This document shows, piece by piece, positions 41,950 through 42,994 of a stretch of DNA of 42,994 nucleotides. The notes under the pieces are model-generated. The model was not told the DNA's origin. It made no database searches and was given only the letters and a program-made list of their open reading frames with translations. The translations under genes and the position numbers were made by a program. Origin of the DNA: Chloroherpetonaceae bacterium (lineage in GTDB: Bacteria; Bacteroidota; Chlorobiia; Chlorobiales; Chloroherpetonaceae). Numbering within the stretch: the first letter of the stretch is position 1; each line of letters starts with the position of its first letter. The stretch is from assembly GCA_028277445.1 (NCBI GenBank), contig JANQGG010000051.1, positions 1 to 42,994 of the forward strand, written 5' to 3'.

Positions 41950-42711
41950 TTATTTCGCCCGGTCATTTAAGTTCCAATTGTAAGGCGTATAATTGATTTT
42001 GGCATCCGGTGCAACACGAATGATTGAGTATTGGTTGATATACTCAATCAAGGATTGATTTTCGATAAAATCCTCAACATACCATTGAAAGACTGGCGAA
42101 ATGGTTAGCGACGACCTCGTAATGGCGTTTTTGGCCGTGTTGTTAATGAACGCTTTGGCGGCTTGATTGAGTTGCTCATCAAGTTTGCCGGGTTGAAACG
42201 CATATCTCATGAGTTTTGGGCAGGAAATGGAAGCACAATTAATCACAAAATGAATGCGTGGGTCTTTAAATGCTTTCAAAAGCTTTTGATGCTCGATGTC
42301 GTTGAGCGAATACATGTTGTTCTCTATCTTGATAAACTTTTTATCCCAGGGCGAGCGCTCTTTTCCAATTGTTTTAATGCTTTTGATCGGGTAATGATCA
42401 ACAATCAGTTTGATGGTAAAGGCATTATAAGCATTTATCCAGTACGCTTTTTGTTCGGCTTCCGACCAAGCCTTTTCCGGGTGGGAAGAACCTAAAAGGT
42501 TCAGGTATCGGTTAAGTTCAGAAGGGTTTTGTTGAATGAGTTTATAATTAACAAAACCGTTGTCATCAACATGGTGTTGTAAGACGTTCTCCCAAATGGC
42601 ATGATCGGGTGGTTTTTTTCCAGAAACAGGCTTTAACACTGTGCCGAAGCATTCAACGCTAAAAAAAATCAGCAGCATTATGATAGACCCAGAGATTTTT
42701 TTGCCGGTCAT
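41950..42711 (-). CDS. DUF547 domain protein, exported
   Basis: A 253-residue protein with a signal peptide (about 1-23). Most of the mature part is the DUF547 domain, with KAYWINAYNAFTIKLIVDHYP (about 87-107), LNDIEHQKLL and DPRIHFVINCASISCPKL (about 148-165). DUF547 is widespread in bacteria and plants without an established activity; the conserved His and Cys residues suggest enzymatic or thiol function (inference). It is monocistronic and flanked downstream on the map by the repeat unit at 42744. Confidence 0.85.
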   Translation of the reverse strand: MTGKKISGSIIMLLIFFSVECFGTVLKPVSGKKPPDHAIWENVLQHHVDDNGFVNYKLIQQNPSELNRYLNLLGSSHPEKAWSEAEQKAYWINAYNAFTIKLIVDHYPIKSIKTIGKERSPWDKKFIKIENNMYSLNDIEHQKLLKAFKDPRIHFVINCASISCPKLMRYAFQPGKLDEQLNQAAKAFINNTAKNAITRSSLTISPVFQWYVEDFIENQSLIEYINQYSIIRVAPDAKINYTPYNWNLNDRAK

Positions 42712-42743
42712 ATTCTAAATAGATTGCCTATGAAAAGGGTTTC

Positions 42744-42982
42744 TATTAACTCACACTGATCCATTCGGTGAGCGTATGATCATTTTTAGGGATTGTTATA
42801 AAATAATGATTAAAAAGGCTTCACCCTTGTCATGCCCCGATTTAGTCGGGGTATCCAGTAGCCAACGCTGTATATATTGCCAGCCAGGATATAGATGTCG
42901 TATTTTTTTGCCATCGTTATGGATCACCCGGATAAACCGGGTGATGACATTAAGGTAAGTGAAATGATTTTTCACTTAAGAA
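42744..42982. repeat. Repeat unit 2, GIY-YIG gene deleted
   Basis: The left part (42744-42878) and right part (42882-42982) match unit 1 at 34735-35185, including the CCCCGATTTAGTCGGGG palindrome (perfect here) and the CCCGGATAAACCGGG hairpin. The two parts are joined directly, leaving only the first ~11 codons of the GIY-YIG gene (minus strand, MAKKYDIYILAG). The small frames over this repeat are spurious. Confidence 0.8.
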
Positions 42983-42994
42983 CACATCATGTTT

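Overview
The window reads as chromosomal DNA from a Gram-negative member of the Bacteroidota/Chlorobiota (FCB) group. Evidence for this: a TonB-dependent receptor with an N-terminal carboxypeptidase-like domain, lipoproteins with acidic residues just after the lipobox cysteine, a DnaG primase that has lost most of its zinc ligands, a two-subunit pyruvate carboxylase, and many genes with weak Shine-Dalgarno sequences. Heme A synthase and a SCO-like protein suggest a heme-copper oxidase. A Chloroherpeton-like or related lineage is possible, but this is inference. I saw no rRNA, tRNA, CRISPR array or transposase.

Layout. 1-325: dispersed repeat debris. 326-3721: secreted endonuclease/phosphatase-fold protein, ribBA, and an exported protein of unknown function. 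3768-6274: an accessory island that looks like a small integron cassette array without an integrase. It holds a VOC protein, a DUF169-like protein, two broken nucleotidyltransferase (MNT) antitoxin genes, a retropepsin-like protease, attC-like sites and three copies of one hairpin module. 6370-9189: glyA and pyk. 9175-18458 (all minus strand): YibE/F membrane protein, two lipoprotein alkaline phosphatases, a two-component system and dnaG. 18594-23964 (plus): ferrochelatase-like protein, an exbB-exbD-exbD-tonB operon, and two small envelope proteins. 24031-26715 (minus): TonB-dependent receptor. 26969-28490 (plus): ctaA and a SCO-like protein. 28545-33572 (minus): split pyruvate carboxylase and sucC. 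33573-35468: second accessory island with a structured intergenic region, a small gene coupled to a Toprim-like gene, and a repeat family carrying a frameshifted GIY-YIG gene. 35469-41736 (minus): a tight run of FAD oxidoreductase, NapH-like ferredoxin protein, two GT2 glycosyltransferases and a GT-C glycosyltransferase. 41950-42711 (minus): DUF547 protein. 42744-42982: second copy of the GIY-YIG repeat unit, with the gene deleted.

The core genes cover one-carbon metabolism (glyA), glycolysis and anaplerosis (pyk, pycA/pycB, sucC), riboflavin, heme and heme A, DNA replication, and energised outer-membrane uptake (ExbB/ExbD/TonB plus a receptor). The three strongest unusual signals are: (1) one of the two adjacent alkaline phosphatases is a circular permutation of the other, with the C-terminal zinc-ligand segment moved to the N-terminus behind its own lipoprotein signal; (2) the integrase-less cassette array with a 12-nt inverted boundary match around the VOC cassette; (3) the GIY-YIG-carrying repeat family, seen in intact-length, deleted and orphan-end forms next to an unrecognised Toprim gene pair.
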